Shown here: one piece after another, positions 27,799 through 35,695 of the stretch
Position numbering within the stretch: the first letter of the stretch is position 1
How the letters are laid out: every line of letters begins with the position of its first letter
NCBI RefSeq assembly: GCF_001314995.1
Contig: NZ_CP012938.1
Span: 5,332,001 to 5,396,000 of the forward strand
DNA length: 64,000 nucleotides
From: Bacteroides ovatus
GTDB lineage: Bacteria > Bacteroidota > Bacteroidia > Bacteroidales > Bacteroidaceae
Direction of reading: 5' to 3'
The notes under the pieces: model-generated
Told to the model about the DNA's origin: nothing
The model's database searches: none
What the model saw: the letters and a program-made list of their open reading frames with translations, nothing else
Made by a program: the position numbers and the translations under genes

Positions 27799-28332
27799 TT
27801 ATCTGAATAGTGAGAAGTTCACACTTCCATACACCCTTCTCTCAAGGAAATGTGGATTTTCTTCGAAATTATTATCTTTTCCATGCTCCAGTACCAATAA
27901 TCCTCCTTCTTTGAGAAGATTATTCTGAAAGATTAATTCGGGGATTGTTTCCAACTCTTTTAAAGCGTAGGGAGGATCGGCAAAGATGAAGTCGAACTGT
28001 TCGCGGCCATTCTTGATAAACTTGAATACATCTCCGCGTATCGGCAGACATTTGTCTGTCTGCACCTCTTTCATGATTTTGCAGATGAATGAGTGATGTG
28101 CAGGATCTTTCTCAATGCTGATAACACGGTCGCATCCACGGGATACCAGTTCGATACTGATGCTTCCTGTCCCGGCAAACAAATCAAGAGCTGTTATTCT
28201 TTCTTCAAAATCGATATAGTTATTGAGTACATTAAACAGATTTTCTTTGGCGAAATCTGTCGTAGGGCGTGCTTTAAATGTTCGAGGCACGTCAAATCTT
28301 CTTCGTTTGTAAATACCGCTGATTACTCGCAT
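27799..28332 (-). CDS. rsmD: 16S rRNA (guanine966-N2)-methyltransferase
   Basis: 177 aa. Starts MRVISGIYKRRRFDVP, contains the SAM-binding motif ALDLFAGTGSISIELVSRGC and the catalytic DPPY motif (FDFIFADPPYALKEL), as in RsmD, which methylates G966 of 16S rRNA during 30S assembly. Convergent with cls. Element 2 starts just upstream of its ATG, so its native promoter may have been replaced; TATCTTTG on the minus strand at 28454-28461 could serve. Confidence 0.92.
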   Translation of the reverse strand: MRVISGIYKRRRFDVPRTFKARPTTDFAKENLFNVLNNYIDFEERITALDLFAGTGSISIELVSRGCDRVISIEKDPAHHSFICKIMKEVQTDKCLPIRGDVFKFIKNGREQFDFIFADPPYALKELETIPELIFQNNLLKEGGLLVLEHGKDNNFEENPHFLERRVYGSVNFSLFR

Positions 28333-28483
28333 AAGGTAATGAACTTTTGTAATATATTGAATATCAGTAATAAAAAGCCCGCTTTCCTAATGGCGGGTAA
28401 CAAATTAGTAACAAAACAGATGAAAAACTGTCTTTTGCGGGCTTCTTTGAAAGCAAAGATAGAAATTATTTTGGTACTTATTA

Positions 28484-28801
28484 TCATTCTGAATTGCTAT
28501 TTTGTTTTTCCATTCTTTCAATAGCCCTATTTATAATAGAACTAACTACGTCTATTATTGTGGTATTATATTTATCAGCTAATAAGCTTATCTTTTGATA
28601 ATAATCATCTGGAATAATCCCGGATACCCCCCTAAATTTCATAGGAACATCTTTAGGGCGTTTATATTTATCAATAAAGCAATCTATAGCCCACTGAACC
28701 GCCGTATAAGGAGAAACGCCCAAATCATCCGCTAATCTTTCAAATTCGGCACGTGTTTCCGGTTCTAATCTTGTTTCAATTTTCTTATTTTTAGTTGTCA
28801 T
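28484..28801 (-). CDS. Small protein with ribbon-helix-helix-like N-terminus
   Basis: 105 aa. KIETRLEPETRAEFERLADD followed by LGVSPYTAVQWAIDCFID resembles a MetJ/Arc-type RHH fold, and a second similar segment YYQKISLLADKYNTTIIDVV follows, so it may contain two RHH-like units. Probable DNA-binding protein; target unknown. It is the most distal of five leftward small genes of element 2. Confidence 0.55.
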   Translation of the reverse strand: MTTKNKKIETRLEPETRAEFERLADDLGVSPYTAVQWAIDCFIDKYKRPKDVPMKFRGVSGIIPDDYYQKISLLADKYNTTIIDVVSSIINRAIERMEKQNSNSE

Positions 28802-28835
28802 CTTCTTTTTTTGCCAAAGTTACTAATAAAATCTA

Positions 28836-29345
28836 TTACCGAACGAATAACCGAACCTTTCCCGTTTCCCCTCTGTCACCCGGCACACTTCCGGCTCTTT
28901 CCTCGCAGAACTTTCTAAACGCTTCGACATTCCCAGATGATAGAATAAATTCAGTCGCTATTTCTTTAGCTGTCATTTCCTCGATTACTCGCCTACGTAA
29001 ACGCCTCATCTCTATTTCCTGCTCATGAATCTTGAGGAACGCCCCTTGCGCTTCAATAGTATTAGTATAAGCCTTCAATAGTAGATTATTGATTTCGTCG
29101 TATGGATTCTCAAAGCCCGCCAATTTAACCGAAAGCAAACAGGTAGATAAATTTCCCCACACTTCGGGATGCGCTTGCATATTCCTTTTTAAACGCTCGT
29201 TTCTTTCTTCTGATAGTTCCGTTACGCTTTCGCGGGAGCAATCCATGTACGCCCCGTCTGCGTCTCCTAGATGAATCATTTCTCTATCTAGTTGCATACC
29301 TTTCACCGGGCGACCGTCCGCGCCCAAAATAACTACTTCTTCCAT
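28836..29345 (-). CDS. Hypothetical protein of element 2
   Basis: 169 aa, soluble, no signal peptide. Starts MEEVVILGADGRPVKGMQLD and has a long helical middle (about 85-135: EINNLLLKAYTNTIEAQGAF, then EQEIEMRRLRRRVIEEMTAK). I do not recognise the family. It lies 4 bp after the 49-aa membrane protein gene on the same strand, so it belongs to the same transcript. Confidence 0.55.
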   Translation of the reverse strand: MEEVVILGADGRPVKGMQLDREMIHLGDADGAYMDCSRESVTELSEERNERLKRNMQAHPEVWGNLSTCLLSVKLAGFENPYDEINNLLLKAYTNTIEAQGAFLKIHEQEIEMRRLRRRVIEEMTAKEIATEFILSSGNVEAFRKFCEERAGSVPGDRGETGKVRLFVR

Positions 29346-29349
29346 GATT

Positions 29350-29499
29350 TTATATTTTGTTAGATGTGAATAAATCGAGTTTGTAAGATGAGGCTACACA
29401 CAGTGCTAGCCCTGTTATGTTCGGTGCGGCTGTCTCCGCTTCCGTGGCAAATAGCAGGATAACGCCCGCTATTAGTCCGAGTAAATAAATCGCTCTCAT
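29350..29499 (-). CDS. Small membrane protein (49 aa)
   Basis: Begins MRAIYLLGLIAGVILLFATE, a hydrophobic N-terminal helix, followed by a second weakly hydrophobic segment (NITGLALCVASSYKL). The ATG overlaps the TGA of the upstream 69-aa gene (ATGA), which supports real translation by coupling. The function is unknown. The size would suit a small coat protein, holin-like or toxin protein, but nothing in the sequence decides this. Confidence 0.5.
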   Translation of the reverse strand: MRAIYLLGLIAGVILLFATEAETAAPNITGLALCVASSYKLDLFTSNKI

Positions 29500-29705
29500 A
29501 GTGAGTAACTTAATAATTCAGCTTGTATACTAATCAACCTCATTATATTGGGAGTAAGCAGACCGGAACGAATTACGCCGTTATCTTCCTGCAGGCATCC
29601 GAATAGCTTTTGAATAATTCCCGCATTTGCTAGATTCGCCTGGCAAATGACACTCATTCGCCACATGCCGGAATCCTGTTTGATACTGATTTCTAATTCT
29701 TTCAT
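29496..29705 (-). CDS. Hypothetical 69-aa protein
   Basis: Sequence MKELEISIKQDSGMWRMSVI with ANAGIIQKLFGCLQEDNGVI downstream. No recognised domain. Part of the leftward small-gene block of element 2, coupled to the 49-aa gene by a 4-bp overlap. Confidence 0.5.
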   Translation of the reverse strand: MKELEISIKQDSGMWRMSVICQANLANAGIIQKLFGCLQEDNGVIRSGLLTPNIMRLISIQAELLSYSL

Positions 29706-29732
29706 TTGAATATGTATTTAGTTCGTTAATAA

Positions 29733-30110
29733 TCAATCACCGCAATAATTTCCCCATCCGCTAAAAGATGAATAATGCTCGCCGCGTCCGTATCCGTATG
29801 CCAGACATTCAGCCTCAACCTTTGCGGCACGTTCAGCGCGTTCACGCTTTGCGGCTTCTACTTCCATTGCGATACGTTCGGCTCTCTCTGATTCGATACG
29901 AGCGGCGCGGGCGGCTAGTTCCTGCGCTTCCTGTTTCTTCGCTTCGTGGTATGCGATTGTTTCGGCGCGGCGGTCTGCTATTTCTTTGTTGAACTTCGCA
30001 ACTTTCCAAGCCTTTTTTAATGCTTCCGAGAAGGTCGGGTACTTTTCCGGTCTAAACTTTCTCATCGTGTGGGCTGATTTCATTATTTCGCTTAAATTGT
30101 ACCGTTTCAT
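29733..30110 (-). CDS. Coiled-coil hypothetical protein
   Basis: 125 aa. MKRYNLSEIMKSAHTMRKFR is followed by FSEALKKAWKVAKFN and a long Ala/Glu/Arg-rich helix (about 40-100), then a Gly/Tyr-rich tail (YGYGRGEHYSSFSGWGNYC). The short N-terminal motif is common in small Bacteroides phage and plasmid proteins. Function unknown. First gene of the leftward block; a TATGTTTG -7 box (30143-30150, minus) lies 33 bp upstream. Confidence 0.6.
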   Translation of the reverse strand: MKRYNLSEIMKSAHTMRKFRPEKYPTFSEALKKAWKVAKFNKEIADRRAETIAYHEAKKQEAQELAARAARIESERAERIAMEVEAAKRERAERAAKVEAECLAYGYGRGEHYSSFSGWGNYCGD

Positions 30111-30226
30111 ATTATAAATGTTTTATTATTTGTTTTACGATACAAACATAATGTATATTATTTGTTTTTGAACTACGAAATATAAAGTTTAACTTTTGTT
30201 TAACTCAAAAAGTAAATGCTATAGTA

Positions 30227-30257
30227 TTTGTTTTGTCGCTTTTTAAATATATCTTTG
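30227..30257 (+). promoter_or_regulatory. Promoter of the XRE gene (TTTG-N19-TATCTTTG)
   Basis: TTTG at 30227-30230, 19-bp spacer and TATCTTTG at 30250-30257 fit the Bacteroides consensus exactly, 27 bp ahead of the XRE ATG. It sits back to back with the leftward promoter, so the XRE protein could control both. Confidence 0.75.
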
Positions 30258-30283
30258 TACCATTAAAATAAATACTATATATT

Positions 30284-30535
30284 ATGGAATTAAGAATCAA
30301 AGAATTATGCAAGGCAAAAGGTCTTTTGCAAAAAGAATTAGCCGAGAAGATCGGAGTAACAGATATAGCTCTCCGCGCTTCATTGAAAGGTAATCCAACT
30401 ATTGGAACATTAGAAAAGGTAGCTAATGCGCTTGACGTGCATATTACGGAGCTATTCGACCAACCAAAGAACAATACAGCCGGAATCACGTGCCCGCACT
30501 GCGGAAAAAATATCAATATCAAAATAGAACTATAA
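30284..30535 (+). CDS. XRE-family repressor with C-terminal zinc-ribbon half
   Basis: 83 aa. A complete XRE HTH occupies residues 3-58 (GLLQKELAEKIGVTDIALRA, TIGTLEKVANALDVHITELF). The C-terminus has ITCPHCGKNINIKIEL, a CxxC knuckle that could bind zinc on dimerisation. It probably serves as element 2's maintenance repressor, opposing the antirepressor at 31867. Followed after 14 bp by a membrane protein gene on the same transcript. Confidence 0.85.
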   Translation: MELRIKELCKAKGLLQKELAEKIGVTDIALRASLKGNPTIGTLEKVANALDVHITELFDQPKNNTAGITCPHCGKNINIKIEL

Positions 30536-30549
30536 TTTTTTATAATACC

Positions 30550-31119
30550 ATGGATACTACACACACTCAATTCATAGCTAGTATAATTCTTCCTTTAATG
30601 TTGTTGATTTGTACGGCAGTCTATACAGTGATAAATTATAAAATGCTTAAAGAAAGCAGGGCTACACGATTGCAAAAAATAACTCCTAATATTGTGGCGT
30701 ATTTGTCTACAACAGAAATTCACGGAAGCGGAACGCTAATTCTTCACATTACTAATATAGGTGAGGGGGTAGCTAGAAACGTCAAGTGTGAAATATATAA
30801 AGATTTCGAATGGATTAAAGGTGATCCACTTTGTAATAGGGGAATTTTTAAGTCAGGAATAAATGTGTTTCCTCCACAATACAAATTGCAATATTACATT
30901 TTGACTAGCTGCGGAAGTTTTGACTTTTCGCGTGAAGATGCCTATATAGAATTTGATATAATCTGCGAAGATATATTAGGTACAGAAATACGCTCTAGGT
31001 TTAAACTTTCATTTAAGGAAATAGATGCCCAAAATTATTCAAGCCCTCCTAATGACTATAAAAACAGTGTTGTATATCACCTCAAAAATATAAATGAAAC
31101 ATTGAAGAACAAGGGATAA
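30550..31119 (+). CDS. Membrane-anchored hypothetical protein
   Basis: 189 aa from ATG 30550. One N-terminal TM helix (FIASIILPLMLLICTAVYTV), then a soluble beta-rich domain (LILHITNIGEGVARNVKCEI) of the type seen in many membrane-linked proteins that modulate ion or signal proteins. No family recognised with certainty. Its position in the lysogeny-type transcript with the repressor suggests a gene expressed while integrated, such as superinfection exclusion or defence; this is only inference. Confidence 0.6.
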   Translation: MDTTHTQFIASIILPLMLLICTAVYTVINYKMLKESRATRLQKITPNIVAYLSTTEIHGSGTLILHITNIGEGVARNVKCEIYKDFEWIKGDPLCNRGIFKSGINVFPPQYKLQYYILTSCGSFDFSREDAYIEFDIICEDILGTEIRSRFKLSFKEIDAQNYSSPPNDYKNSVVYHLKNINETLKNKG

Positions 31120-31866
31120 CTTGGGCTGTTCGATTGGCTGTTCGATTGGCTGTAAAATTTACAGTAGTAGACATGCCAAAGTAGTAAAATACGAAAAAAT
31201 CGTAGTAAGCTACTTTGGCGTAGGCTACCCAGTCGCCCGTTGGTTAGTTGTTGGTTGCTTCGTTGGTTGCATCGTAAGCGTTAGGGCTTGTAACGAATGA
31301 GTATTCAATCAGTTGCACCGAAATTTTATTGGTTATTTTGTTGGTTGATTTGCGTATCTATTTGCGTGTCGTCTGTCCCTTATCCTGTCCCTCTACCTGT
31401 CCCGGAACGTTCCAATCTAAGCCGTAAAGATATTGAACTACAATAAGTTGAGACGGTTCTAATCTGCCCCGCTTGCTGTCCCTTGACCTGTCCCGGCTCG
31501 CTCTGTATTCAATCAGGAAGCACTAAAGAATAACAAAACGTTTCGACCTGATACACTTTTCTTCGTCTCGCTTTCTTGATTCGGTTCGCTTCATGTCACT
31601 ACGTAAATACAAGCCCGTAGCGGAATTATCTTTCTTTGCGTGATAACTTGATAGACGGCGAGGCGTTCGACTGTCTCGCGGCTTCGTATTCGGTTATGAA
31701 CAATACTAGGCGGGTGCGAACGCTTCGAGTTATGGCAAAGGGGGTATGATTTTTATTTTTTGACGCGGTTCCGTGAAACCCACTCTACCCCATCTTTTTA
31801 CACGCGGGATATTTTTTGGGGGTGGGGGTGACCGTTGGGGGTAGTAAAATTTATCATTACTCATCT
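31120..31866. other. Repeat-rich non-coding region, candidate replication origin of element 2
   Basis: No gene in 750 bp. Contents: tandem GGCTGTTCGATT (31124-31147 plus a partial copy); palindrome TGTAAAATTTACA; a compound hairpin with outer GCCAAAGTAG (31175-31184) and CTACTTTGGC (31210-31219) and inner TACGA/TCGTA; several GTTGGTT copies between about 31238 and 31350; and repeated CCTGTCCC boxes (31370-31500). Iteron-like repeats plus a strong hairpin are typical of replication origins. Confidence 0.55.
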
Positions 31867-32676
31867 TTAATTCAGTAGTTTAGATGTCGTTTCCTGATAT
31901 AAATTAATAATAAAATATGCGCCTTTTTCCGTCCAATACATGTGCTCTATCGTTTTAATTTCACCTGTTTTTGAATCGGTGCGGGCAAATGTTTGATAAC
32001 CTTCCAATCCCTTTCCGCGAAGATCGGAGTAGAGAAAATACAAACCGCTTTGTTTATACTGTATTCCTGATTCACATAGGAATTTATTTAACCTTTGGGC
32101 ACTTATTCCCAACTTTGCGGCTATCGTGTTGGTAGTAATCAGAGACGACGAAGATAACACAGTATCGAAATACTCCGCTTTTGGCTGCATCGCTTCAATA
32201 GCTTTTGCGTTAGCCTCTCTTTGTGCACGGAGCAAGGCGTTTTGTTCCTGCTCGCTCTTTAGGGTGGTGAGCAACTGTATCAGGGCGTCCGGGTTCTGGA
32301 ACATCTGCACAACAGTTTCGGGCGTCATATACGCGCCATGTTTGCGAATACTTGGCAATATCTCTTCACATACCCAATCTTGAAAGGCTTCCGCTTGCGG
32401 TAATTTGGATCGCATTATTAATCTAATAACGTCGCCCTCATTGATAAATGACATTTCTACTACCTGATTCGTTACTACGCCGTGTTGATTGGTTGTGCGA
32501 GAGACCCCGTCGCGCTTTGTCACTCGCTTGCAATGCTTACTAATCGCATCTCTAGTATTCGCGTATCCCAATGCTCGCGCCACATCTACAGCCGCAAATA
32601 AAGGTTCTCCGCTTTCACTTGTTGCGGTTCTTACTTCTCCGAATCTCTCATTTTTGAAAATAGTGATCTCGTTCAT
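31867..32676 (-). CDS. Phage antirepressor (BRO-N plus KilAC/ANT)
   Basis: 269 aa. The N-terminal BRO domain (about 1-115) has PLFAAVDVARALGYANTRDA, VEMSFINEGDVIRLIMRSK and FQDWVCEEILPSIRKHG. The C-terminal ANT/KilAC domain (about 160-260) has ITTNTIAAKLGISAQRLNKF and YWTEKGAYFIINL. Such proteins counter phage repressors and help switch to replication. It follows two leftward genes closely (start 2 bp from the preceding stop), opposite the XRE repressor. Confidence 0.9.
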   Translation of the reverse strand: MNEITIFKNERFGEVRTATSESGEPLFAAVDVARALGYANTRDAISKHCKRVTKRDGVSRTTNQHGVVTNQVVEMSFINEGDVIRLIMRSKLPQAEAFQDWVCEEILPSIRKHGAYMTPETVVQMFQNPDALIQLLTTLKSEQEQNALLRAQREANAKAIEAMQPKAEYFDTVLSSSSLITTNTIAAKLGISAQRLNKFLCESGIQYKQSGLYFLYSDLRGKGLEGYQTFARTDSKTGEIKTIEHMYWTEKGAYFIINLYQETTSKLLN

Positions 32677-32677
32677 C

Positions 32678-33013
32678 TTAATTTGATTTTAAATTGTGTT
32701 TACTGCTGTTTAAAGAATCGTGATTCATGGAGCGTTTCGGTTTCACATATTCGAAATGCCTTTCAGAGTCGGACAAATCACTGAACATCATTTCGATTTC
32801 TTCCGGTACGGGTTCAATCTCCGTATCATTGGCAGGGTCAGCAACCCGAAGAAAGCAGGATAAAATGTACTGCATGATTTCGTAATTGCTTTTAAACTTG
32901 AACTTTTTACGGATTTCATCGAGTCGTTCCCATTGCTTCGGGTCAATACGTACCGGAACTTTCTTTGTTTCTCCCATTGCTTTGCGCCTTTCGGCTTTCT
33001 TTATTGCATCCAT
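32678..33013 (-). CDS. Hypothetical protein, possible RHH DNA-binding
   Basis: 111 aa. VPVRIDPKQWERLDEIRKKF followed by SNYEIMQYILSCFLRV looks like a ribbon-helix-helix unit; the C-terminal third is acidic then basic. No family assigned. It lies between the replication protein and the antirepressor on the same strand and could regulate replication. Confidence 0.5.
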   Translation of the reverse strand: MDAIKKAERRKAMGETKKVPVRIDPKQWERLDEIRKKFKFKSNYEIMQYILSCFLRVADPANDTEIEPVPEEIEMMFSDLSDSERHFEYVKPKRSMNHDSLNSSKHNLKSN

Positions 33014-33063
33014 AGTTTTAACGTGTTATGTGTTAGTATTCGTTTTATCATTGTTATAAAGCC

Positions 33064-34236
33064 TCATCCTGTGTTGAGTTCAGCCGGATCGGGCGGCTTT
33101 CCTCTACATTTTCCGGTGTTTGAATTGGTGTTGTACTTTTTCGCATTAAATAATGGTGGGTTGTTGGCGTTTGGCGGTGGTTCGTTTTCCGGTGATAAAA
33201 ATGCAACCAAAACGCCCTTTATCTTAATTCCGTTTTGGTTGCACTTTTCACTATTTGATGAGGCATACAAAAACTCCGTTTCGGTTTCACTTTTGGCATT
33301 TCGTTCCTGTTGGATATTGTTGCTTTCATTTACTTTATCATCGAAATTTTCCTTTGCAAAAACTCCGTTTCGGTTGCATTTTTCGTTATCCATGTCTCGC
33401 AGATACTTACATTCTATTGAAATGAGATTTTTTAAATTCTCTTTTATCTGTGTAGCTCCGATCCGTTCGGCTAATGCAATAAACTTCTTTTTCATCCTGC
33501 ATCGTTTAACCTTGCCAAGTGCTTGCCAATCATCACCAAGAAATAACGCAAATAAATCTCGTTCTTTCTTGCTTAATCCTTCCAATGGTACAGCCTCAAC
33601 AATTACAACATCTTCCAACGTATCGAGCAAAAGAGCCTCAAACCTTTCCCAAACATCGACACTAAGCAAGTATCCCAACATTGGCGTATAGATGTGCTTT
33701 TTCTTTAAATATGTATTTGTTGCGCTTATCTCAATACGTAGAATACTATCAAAGCCCGATACGCCGCACTGTTTTCCCTTATCGTATATTTTTAGCTTAT
33801 ACGAATCGGCTTCGTAGATAAGCCCTATCTTTCCTATCGGAGTAAATGTATAACCCTTGTACATTCTTATCGCTTTCAATATTCGTTGCGGATCATAGGG
33901 TAGTTTTAAATTTACGCCAAATTCGACGCTATAAAGCCGCGTAATATCGGAATTAATCCCGTAGACTTTTTGCAATTCAGTAAATACACGGCACAAGTCA
34001 GACAGCCGGAAAGAATCGGCATTATGCAAACCGCCGTTAGCGTACTTATGTAGGCTTCCGTGTAAATTACATAATTTGCGGATTTCTCCCGTAGTTACGT
34101 CTACTCTGTCAGTGAAACCAAATATCAGCCCCTCAATGTTAATATAAACCGCTTTAGGGCTTATATCAACACCTAGTTTATTGGCTAATTGGTGCACATC
34201 AAGGGCTAGACTACTTGTTTTAAAGCCGTCGATCAT
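33064..34236 (-). CDS. Gene II-type replication protein of element 2
   Basis: 390 aa. The central region YEADSYKLKIYDKGKQCGVS followed by ILRIEISATNTYLKKK corresponds to the conserved core of filamentous-phage and plasmid G2P-type replication proteins; EFGVNLKLPYDPQRILKAIR precedes it. The last 100 residues are low-complexity, polar and Asn-rich. It is only distantly similar to the element 1 replication protein but has the same order of motifs. Probably nicks an origin in the gap 31120-31866. Motif-based call. Confidence 0.6.
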   Translation of the reverse strand: MIDGFKTSSLALDVHQLANKLGVDISPKAVYINIEGLIFGFTDRVDVTTGEIRKLCNLHGSLHKYANGGLHNADSFRLSDLCRVFTELQKVYGINSDITRLYSVEFGVNLKLPYDPQRILKAIRMYKGYTFTPIGKIGLIYEADSYKLKIYDKGKQCGVSGFDSILRIEISATNTYLKKKHIYTPMLGYLLSVDVWERFEALLLDTLEDVVIVEAVPLEGLSKKERDLFALFLGDDWQALGKVKRCRMKKKFIALAERIGATQIKENLKNLISIECKYLRDMDNEKCNRNGVFAKENFDDKVNESNNIQQERNAKSETETEFLYASSNSEKCNQNGIKIKGVLVAFLSPENEPPPNANNPPLFNAKKYNTNSNTGKCRGKPPDPAELNTG

Positions 34237-34253
34237 TGAATAAATTAGTATGA

Positions 34254-34502
34254 TTAAAATATACTTAGCTGTGAATTATCTTTCAGCCTCAAAAACTCTA
34301 CAACCGCACCTGTATGAGGTGATTTGTCTTTCTTGGCAACCTCTATAAATCCCTCATCGACTAGATTGTAGACGATACGGCAAACATTACTAATCGGTTT
34401 GTTTATGGCGTTCACAATATCCAGACGGCAAAAGGTTTTATTCGGGTTATTGGTGAATAGTGCACGCGTGGCGGCGACTTTGTTAATGTGTCGATTTACC
34501 AC
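34254..34502 (-). CDS. Winged-helix protein (82 aa)
   Basis: Contains a compact winged helix: FCRLDIVNAINKPISNVCRI, then VYNLVDEGFIEVAKKDKSPH forming the wing. Its 5' end overlaps the 3' end of the next upstream gene by 20 bp. Probably a regulator of the replication gene 18 bp downstream. Confidence 0.65.
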   Translation of the reverse strand: MVNRHINKVAATRALFTNNPNKTFCRLDIVNAINKPISNVCRIVYNLVDEGFIEVAKKDKSPHTGAVVEFLRLKDNSQLSIF

Positions 34503-34797
34503 GTTGCCCCCCTTTCTGTATTTTGCCTGTTATTATATAATTAACGGCTTCCGTTTCGATTTCGTCGGTCGTTGCTACCCGATTTTGTTTCATCCAGTTT
34601 TCAATCTCGGAACGGTCGAAATAGATTATCTTATTAGGTTTGTAAAATGGGATTTGGTGCGAACATGTGAGTTTATACAGGTGTGATTTGCTTAAACCTG
34701 TCAGTAACATAACGTCATCTAGGCATAATACATTCTTCGCTGATAACAATGTTAGTTTCTCGATTCTGTCTAATTGAACTTTAATATCTGTTTCCAT
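34483..34797 (-). CDS. Excisionase-like HTH protein (104 aa)
   Basis: An N-terminal helix is followed by a MerR/excisionase winged HTH: NVLCLDDVMLLTGLSKSHLY, CSHQIPFYKPNKIIYFDRSE, EIENWMKQNR. This is the standard HTH_17 layout of Bacteroides mobile-element regulators. Lies between the Xis-like gene and the winged-helix gene in a leftward operon. Confidence 0.75.
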   Translation of the reverse strand: METDIKVQLDRIEKLTLLSAKNVLCLDDVMLLTGLSKSHLYKLTCSHQIPFYKPNKIIYFDRSEIENWMKQNRVATTDEIETEAVNYIITGKIQKGGQRGKSTH

Positions 34798-34842
34798 GCT
34801 TTTTCGTGTTTAATCGGTTGGTGTTGTGTTTCAATAAGGAAA

Positions 34843-35073
34843 TTAATTAGGAGTAATAAACACCCTGCGTATACCGATAAACGCCGCTAGTTCGTCTTTA
34901 CGGAATAACAAGTTTCTTCCTATTTTGTAACATGGAATCTCGCCACGTTTTACCCATTGGTAAATGGTGTGCTTTGATTTGTGGAGAATACGGGCGGCTT
35001 CATCTACGCCAACTAATGTGCGCTCGCATACGTTGTCCTCTGATAAATTGGCTGTTGTTGTAAATTCATTCAT
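34843..35073 (-). CDS. Excisionase-like HTH protein (76 aa)
   Basis: HTH_17 domain: LVGVDEAARILHKSKHTIYQ, VKRGEIPCYKIGRNLLFRKD, ELAAFIGIRR. Size and position beside the integrase remnant indicate an excisionase/directionality factor for element 2. Confidence 0.8.
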   Translation of the reverse strand: MNEFTTTANLSEDNVCERTLVGVDEAARILHKSKHTIYQWVKRGEIPCYKIGRNLLFRKDELAAFIGIRRVFITPN

Positions 35074-35236
35074 AACGATATATTTTAAATTGATAATATA
35101 CCGTTATGAATGTAAGTTGTTGTTTTGGTAGCTCTAGTGTCCGACACTATCGGAGATAAAATGTACAAAAAAATAGCGCATTGGTATTATGCGCTAAAAA
35201 TCAGGTATGTAAGAGATTTAAATTTTAAGTATCTTT

Positions 35237-35416
35237 TTAATCCATAATACTTGGGATTGAGTTTACCGCATCTCTTTTTTTTTCGTTAATCACATCTGCA
35301 TATATTTGGGTCGTCTTAATATCTGCATGTCCCAAAAGTTTGCTAACTGTGTAGAGTTCTGCGCCATAAGTTATACTAAGAGTGGCGAATGTGTGACGGC
35401 TTACGTGGAAAGTGAT
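35237..35416 (-). pseudogene. C-terminal fragment of element 2 tyrosine integrase
   Basis: Sixty codons remain: ITFHVSRHTFATLSITYGAE, then LYTVSKLLGHADIKTTQIYA and a short tail ending IPSIMD before the stop at 35237. These are the catalytic Arg-His, Gly-His and Tyr segments of a tyrosine recombinase. Reading upstream meets a stop at 35420-35422 and unrelated DNA, so the rest of the gene was separated by the insertion of element 3. The fragment cannot be active. Confidence 0.88.
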
Positions 35417-35695
35417 AGGCTACGCAAGGAAAAGCAGACAGAAGAAGATTAAACGTAAACCGTTTGAAATGAGCATTGTTTCAGTATTTTGCCAAATTGA
35501 GAAAATGCAAATGACAACGTAATATTGAGGTTGTTCAGTTACCAGACCGTTAGCCGGGCAGTTACCGGAACGAGAACAGGTAACGGAAAGCAATGAAAAG
35601 AAATCCTCACCGTTTTGTTTGCACTCGTACTCAGCATTTTGCTTATCAAGGAACGCTTATATGGCAAGTAACTTTGCACTAAAAAATATAAGCGT

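Larger units (their letters stand above)
28370..35416. mobile_element. Element 2: compact integrative element, right end truncated
   Basis: Lies between rsmD and an integrase fragment. It contains excisionase-like genes, a gene II-type replication protein, an antirepressor, a XRE repressor, a repeat-rich gap and small genes with phage or plasmid character. No capsid, relaxase or secretion genes were seen. The left end is approximate: inverted repeats around 28375-28444 (AAGCCCGC and GCGGGCTT) are the first sequence that could be an attachment region. The right end is cut at about 35417 by the next element. Confidence 0.65.

Noticed and set aside
28375..28444. AAGCCCGC/GCGGGCTT inverted repeat as a second invertible promoter
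   Set aside because: Repeats are only 8 bp, there is no recombinase beside it and no oriented promoter switch; more likely a terminator or attachment remnant.
31120..31400. CRISPR-like array from repeated GTTGGTT and GGCTGTTCGATT
   Set aside because: Units are short, spacing is irregular and there are no uniform spacers or cas genes; an origin or regulatory repeat is a better reading.
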